Positions 58,801 through 64,000 of a stretch of DNA of 64,000 nt are shown here, piece after piece. Origin of the DNA: Acanthaster planci (taxonomy: Eukaryota; Echinodermata; Asteroidea; Valvatida; Acanthasteridae); contig NW_019091357.1 of the NCBI RefSeq assembly GCF_001949145.1, forward strand, positions 1,387,429 through 1,451,428. The letters are read 5' to 3'. The position numbers and the translations under genes are program-made. Position 1 is the stretch's first letter. Every line of letters starts with the position of its first letter. The notes under the pieces are model-generated. The model did not search any database, had not been told where the DNA came from, and saw nothing but the letters and a program-made list of their open reading frames with translations.

Positions 58801-61490
58801 GTCAGTTATTAGCACTTGTCAAAGAAGAGAAAATCAAACACACAAAGACCCCTTTTGGCAGTCCTTGATCAAAAAATCCTACAGATTGTATATGTATACA
58901 TGTATGTGTATGCTCACTCTCAATGCTGAAACGACAAGCATTTGTCAAAATGCACAACTATCGCAAAGCCTTAAACAAAAATCAAGAATCACTTTCTCGA
59001 AGCACTGCATAATGCGTTGAGTCAAACGCCTTGCTCAGAATTGCAAATGGGGTGTATGGCAGACCGACAATTAGCATAATGTATCACTGTAATTTGGTTT
59101 GCGTCTGATTCATGCTGCAATGGTGTAACTCAACCCTGATTAATCATTGGTATTTTCGGATGTGGAAAATCTCATTAGGGCATTAACTCGGCTGAGCACT
59201 ATGCAGATGCATAAAAATGTGGTACTTAATATTGCTTCCTGGACAAATGCAAATAGTAACATTGATTTATGGAGTATAGATGTGCAGTACAGACTATAGA
59301 AATAGGGGGTTCCATGTTAGAATGCCATGATCTTTGCAATCAGATTATTGCAAAATCTGTTTGGTAGGCCTACATGTACACAGATTTTCTGCGTGATATG
59401 TATCCACAGAAAACAGATTTGCAGATGCTAGCTTTTCTGTGTATCTTTTGTCAAAAACTGCACAGTCGCGTAAACGTAATCTTCAACTCTGCAATGAAAC
59501 TGGAAAGACTTTGACTCATGCTTTGTATTCTAAGCCCATACAAAATAAACAAACAAACACCCCAACAACCAACAAACAAAGAAACAAACAAAAACAATTA
59601 AGGCCCGTTTCCAAAGATGAATTCTTCTCGTCAGAAAATCACTGGTAGGTCATTCTATAAATTTGAGGTCCAAAAAGGTCACATTTTTGGATTCCCTGTT
59701 ATGCCTACACTGTGTAACACGACATGAATATATCACTGAAACTGATTTCAAACTATTTTTAGCTGTTTGGCAGGTCATTTGCATTAATTCCTCACTCTTG
59801 GACATTAGAGATTTTGTTCTGAACTTACAAACCACATGTCAGATGTGACAGGGACACACACAAAAAAAATCGGACGCCTAATTTATATAATTACCCTGGT
59901 CCAAACCCAAATTATACGTAATAATGTTTAAGATTAATTGTTCACAATTACATTTAAAACATTTCGATAGCGAGGATATTTATAAATGTTATGTTTCTTT
60001 GAGCCTCAAGTTGATGCTGAAAAAGATTTAGGCAGTGTGCATGTCATGGAGCTTAACCGATAATTAACATCGTTTTAAATGGTATCAGTAAGAGATCATG
60101 CCAGCACCATCTTTAAACGATATGAGTCAGTCAAATTAAATCCCTCACGTTACAACTTCACGAGCAGAGGTCAGCATTTTTTTTCTCTCTTCCGTCTGCC
60201 TCAAAATGTCAGAGGACTACCCATGACAACATTGTCAGTATTATTCCCCTCAGCACATTCATAATGACTCTACCGCCGTGAATGCATTCCATGAATGGGA
60301 GAATATCTCAGAGCCAATGCCTGGCCATGCTCTTGCGTGGGAAGTCAAGACTAATGAGACAAAGCCAAACGTCGAAATTACGATAATCGATACTGGTTAT
60401 TTGTTCATTCAACACACCATTGTAAGCAAGTCCAACATCAAGGAAACTCAAAGTGGAAGTGTAAAACATGACAGGAATATACACCTGCTTCTTGAGAATC
60501 TTGACCACATACAATGTAATTGACACTTTTTGATTTAAAACATTTACTAAAACAGAAATTGACCTTTTTGTCAACAGAACCCAAAAGAACCCCAAGAAAT
60601 TAATGCCACTCTGTTCTTCTAAACACCTGACCTTGTAACTCGGCACATTCATTTATCCAACAGCACTGGCAGGATAAAAACATTTCACTTATGGTGCCAA
60701 CAAATTTATTTGGAAGGGACAAATATTGCGTGGCTATTTCTTGTCAAAATAAATTGCAATTATGCACTAGGGCTCTGCAGTGCCCACGTGCCCAATGTGC
60801 ACTGCGCATTTTTGAGTGGCAGCTCGCCCGGGTCATGTATCACCGTCTGATGGGCACATTATAAATCTCTGGCTCTCTCTTACTCTCATCCCGCTGCCGA
60901 GGATGAGAGATGGGTTCTAGTTAGTCTATCTATCAATAGTGCCCTGGATTGAATTTCATCCCGTTGCCATCCTTGCCCAAATTAGGGGTAAGGAGAGTAA
61001 AAAACAACCCACACTAGCTCCGTAATGTTAATTAATGATGCTTCCACCCAGCTGGAATTCACAATTTCCCTTTTATGGCAATTCACATTTTTGAGAACAG
61101 TCGGTGCACTTCAGAGGAACCAATTTTTTTTCAGCTGCTGACAAAAAGGTCTCAATACACATACCAGCAATTTTTTTTTTAAAAGCTCTCAAGCATTCAG
61201 ACATTGGTAAATTTCATCATATTACAACATCATGTGCAATGCAGAAACGCAAAGTCTTTTATCTCTTTTTCCATTGAGGAGGAAAGGCTGGTGGGAAAAT
61301 AACATTAACACACACAAACATCTGGTAAGATACATGTTTAATTAAATGAGGTCTACACAATTAATGCGCGAAACCCGAGACTGAAGGGCAAGGAGGAACT
61401 GCCTTGGGCACGGATGGAAAGTAAATAGTCACGAATGGAGGGGGGGGAAGGAAGCAGTCTCTTACCTGAAGGCATGTCTGCAGTCTGCAT
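55894..61490 (-). CDS. STMN: Stathmin (microtubule-destabilising phosphoprotein), four coding exons, complete
   Basis: Minus-strand exons are 61490-61466, 57784-57636, 57191-57000 and 55983-55894. Junctions are GT/AG, phases match, and the product is 151 aa (human STMN1 is 149). The start MQTADMPSEVKKSSGMAFEL aligns with the stathmin N-terminus. PVQSPPKQSSLEEIEKKQQA matches the capping and SPPKK region. Exons 3 and 4 encode a single long Glu/Lys-rich helix (about 44-140). Stathmin binds two tubulin heterodimers and promotes microtubule catastrophe; phosphorylation turns it off in mitosis. Ser14 corresponds to human Ser16 and Ser36-Pro to human Ser38, while human Ser25 and Ser63 have no equivalent. 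Ser32-Pro is an additional candidate. There is no palmitoylated N-terminal domain like STMN2-4 in this isoform. Intron 1 is about 3.7 kb. A second possible start at 57815 is listed separately. Confidence 0.95.
55984..56999. other. Stathmin intron 3
   Basis: A phase-0 intron of about 1 kb (55984-56999) containing a G-rich stretch near its 5' end and otherwise nothing recognisable. Confidence 0.6.
57192..57635. repeat. Stathmin intron 2 with degenerate CCAAT-rich repeat
   Basis: From about 57340 to 57595 the plus strand carries many spaced copies of AGCCAATCAGC or CAGTCAACCAACA-like words at irregular 10-20 base steps. Several read CCAAT on the plus strand. This is best described as a decayed minisatellite. 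The rest of the intron is unremarkable. Confidence 0.65.
57785..57815 (-). CDS. Possible alternative first coding segment of stathmin
   Basis: Immediately upstream of stathmin exon 2 the minus strand is open with an ATG at 57815, giving MSLTDLFDLP, in frame with EVKKSSG. The same bases provide the pyrimidine tract and AG acceptor for the main splice form, so this would be an unspliced alternative first exon from an intronic promoter, giving about 153 aa. It could also be chance, since only ten codons are involved. Confidence 0.3.
57816..61465. other. Stathmin intron 1
   Basis: A 3.65-kb phase-1 intron. It holds several TACATGTA words, an (AAAC)n-like tract at about 59547-59598 and AT-rich DNA. 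The open frames at 58209-58700 and 60308-60652 show no recognisable protein family. Confidence 0.55.
59547..59598. repeat. (AAAC)n-type simple repeat
   Basis: A run of AAAC and AACA words with occasional CC and G interruptions inside stathmin intron 1. Confidence 0.85.
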
Positions 61491-64000
61491 TGGGCAAGTC
61501 TCACGACGACCAACTGCAAAGGTACAAGAATATGGATAAGGCACTAACCAACAAGCCCCACTGCGGACGATGCAAATGAATCGCAAATCTGGAGAAAATA
61601 AGGCAGATGAAACAGCTGCTTAGAAGGTGTCCCTTATTTTCGGCAATTTGGGGAAAACAACACCGCTGAGAATTTTTATAGAAGACATGTGATGTACATG
61701 TACAGCGCTACTAGGATTGTATGCACCACGCTTTGTCTTTGACAAACAAAATTCTGGGAGAATCCTATGCAAACTGTCCAGTCCAAGTGTTCATTTGCCC
61801 ACATTTGATGTAGTCACGACACGCCCAATACAACAAAAGAGAATATGCAAGTATGGCAGGTACACACTTATAAAATGAAGATTTTTTTTCCTAAAATGCC
61901 TTGTAGAATTCTGCACACCATGGCATGTTAATCATCCAAACCTGTGGAAAAGACGGCAGTAAATCAGTAATTCCTCATAAAAATGCCGGATATGGCAATT
62001 TGTATGCGCCGGGCCTTTCTACATATATGGGGCTGTCTCTTTACGTGGAGAGATTGAAATACGGTCTCTGTGCGGAGAGTGCAGCTGAATCAGTACTGCA
62101 TGAAAGAAATTTGAGCCCGAGTGCAGGGCCGTCTGTTGTCTTCAGACTGCACTCCCGTCCTCAGTCCGTGGTGCCCAATGCCGATGATGTGACGAGTGAC
62201 CTGTGATCCTCTCTACTGAATGGGCCCCGCATCCGATCATCATCAGGCTGACTGACGAGACACTGTCCGCATGATTATGCAAAGCAGTGATGACTACACT
62301 GTATGGATCGGGGGCCGACCCGGCCAAGAGTTATTCACGATGAGAAAAAAGCAGCGGGCAGGTTGACTCAATGTCTTGACTTCTGCACATTTTTTAGGCA
62401 CACACACAAAAAATCTTAATCTTTTTGCACTTCTTGACAGATCAATATAACTGGGAAAAATTGAACAATTAGAGTATCCTCAGAACAATACTTCTTTACA
62501 CTACGTTTTGGAAGGATATGTGCTTCAGTGCATTTTCCTGACATATTATTATCATCTGCATTCTACCAAATCACAAATATTTTAAATATCCCAAGTTGCA
62601 AATTCCATTTCTTGCCCGACATGTCAGAGGCTAATCTACAGTGACAAGGGAGGCGGCATGAGGATACTTGCTCAAAAGTCCTCGCCTGAGAATCAACAGA
62701 ATTAAAACCAATTCACAAAATGCAACAATCCATGCTTGTCATCACCATAATGAGATGTTGGGAACTGAACGCTGCAGTGCTACAGTTCCGAGCAATTCAA
62801 GTCCTGGAGGCAAAAATACCTGTGTGAATGACGAGTTTAACAGTTTATCTTTCTGTCTTACTCATCTGTGGACCATGACTCAGTTTTTATCATCCGGCAA
62901 CCTCTCCATGGGTGACAGCAAAGGAGGATACTGGAGTGTGATTCACCATGCACAGGTTGTGAGGAAGACTACCAACAGTGTCTCAAAAACCAGCACCTGA
63001 ATTGCATTTTGCTAGATGAACGGTCTTGGTTGAAACAAAAACCATTAATTTCAATCGATCTCAAGTGATGATTAACACAGCTCACACTTGAAGCTTGTTA
63101 AAAGAGGAGCACATTTCACCAGGCACTTGAACTTATTGAAAGGATGTCATACACATCAGGAGAATGTTATATAGCTTTGTGCACAGGGGCATCAAGTTTT
63201 GTCCGTGTATGGAACTCTTCCCTGTCAACGCATATAAATTCACGCTCATGGATGCCAGGAGAACTTGCGGCTTTTCCCTCAGAGATTTGCTTTTTCCATT
63301 CCTACTTTATCCCATTTATCTTGAAAATGACAGAAAGTCGAACCAGCATCAAGTACACCAAAATTGGGTACACGGTGAATATTCTGGTCCTCATCTTTGC
63401 TGCCTGAAAAGTTTGAAGAATTTTATTGGCTGCACCTAATGAGCAAAGTTGGCCTAATTTCGTCTTGAATTTCACAGCAGTAATGCAGTCTCATCACCGC
63501 GTATAGCCTAGATGTATACATTGCCATCAAACTGGACAATGCATACTGGACTGACAGGAATTGGTAATTAATAATTTCAGTTGAAATTAAGTAGCGTCAA
63601 GTAACTGACATGACAGAATTGATATTGACTAATTAATTCAGGGGAAAATATCACTCAAAATGTTTTCCTGGGACAATGTATCGCCCCTCAAATATGTAAC
63701 GTCAAATTCATGTACTACCACAGGAAGGCCTAGGTAGTCTGAAACCCAACCCCCTGCGAAGTGCAACCATGTAAACAAACAGCAGGAAAAATCTCAAATA
63801 TGACAAACACTGCTGACAGAAAGAGAAGAGGGGCTACATTCATGACATAGGAGTTTCCTGTTCAACTATAAATTCTGGGCCAAGAATTCAAAATTTATGC
63901 AAATGTTTTGTCTGCTCAGATGGCTATAGGCCTACATGTAGGTCCTAACTAACATTCAAAAGGACTGTGTCCAATATCACTATGAACTTTCAACACCAAA
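61491..64000. other. Region upstream of stathmin to the right edge
   Basis: It should hold the stathmin 5' UTR and promoter, possibly with a further non-coding exon. I see no convincing coding exon. The short frames near 61925-62206 and 62668-63000 on the plus strand and 63144-63439 have no recognisable domain and no matching splice pattern. Confidence 0.5.

Overview
This is a eukaryotic, clearly animal, nuclear window: compact, intron-containing genes separated by AT-rich DNA with microsatellites, foldback repeats and one assembly gap (574-677). The protein set and the density of short phase-matched introns fit a marine invertebrate. An NXPE-family protein, a vertebrate-like RCC1, a stathmin and the abundance of TACATGTA-type palindromes favour an invertebrate deuterostome, perhaps an echinoderm such as a sea star. 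That assignment is an inference and no species can be named from the sequence alone.

Layout, left to right. (1) 1733-1783, minus: first coding exon of a CIB-type EF-hand protein that runs off the left edge. (2) 3815-15887, plus: six-exon MFS transporter of the SLC16 (monocarboxylate transporter-like) type. (3) 19047-23907, minus: complete eight-exon RCC1, the Ran guanine-nucleotide exchange factor. (4) 26097-26360, plus: intronless SF3B5 (SF3b10 spliceosome subunit). (5) 28596-28826, minus: intronless PIGY (GPI-anchor synthesis). (6) 30127-34755, plus: four-exon FAM151/menorin-type membrane protein with a long extra C-terminal region. (7) 36976-37506, minus: an orphan single-pass membrane protein. 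(8) 40564-43759, minus: five-exon NXPE-family PC-esterase. (9) 47352-51162, minus: five-exon HINT3-type histidine-triad protein. (10) 55894-61490, minus: four-exon stathmin with a possible second N-terminus.

For every multi-exon gene I fixed GT/AG junctions by eye and checked that the summed coding length is divisible by three (SLC16-like 566 aa, RCC1 432 aa, menorin-like 626 aa, NXPE 535 aa, HINT3 190 aa, stathmin 151 aa). The genes are not an operon or a pathway. They are unrelated housekeeping and cell-surface genes. RCC1 and stathmin both act in mitotic spindle control, but I see no evidence of co-regulation. Several neighbours have human counterparts on 1p or 6q, which suggests old chromosomal linkage.

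Non-coding DNA holds two short inverted-repeat elements with candidate MITE structure (27871-28218 and 46580-46933), a foldback repeat with a second inverted copy (44450-44583 and 53774-53870), minisatellites (39971-40189, 28433-28499, 9637-9800) and several hairpins. I found no convincing new multi-gene system. The best leads are the orphan membrane protein, the menorin-like protein with an apparently altered active-site position, and the alternative stathmin start.
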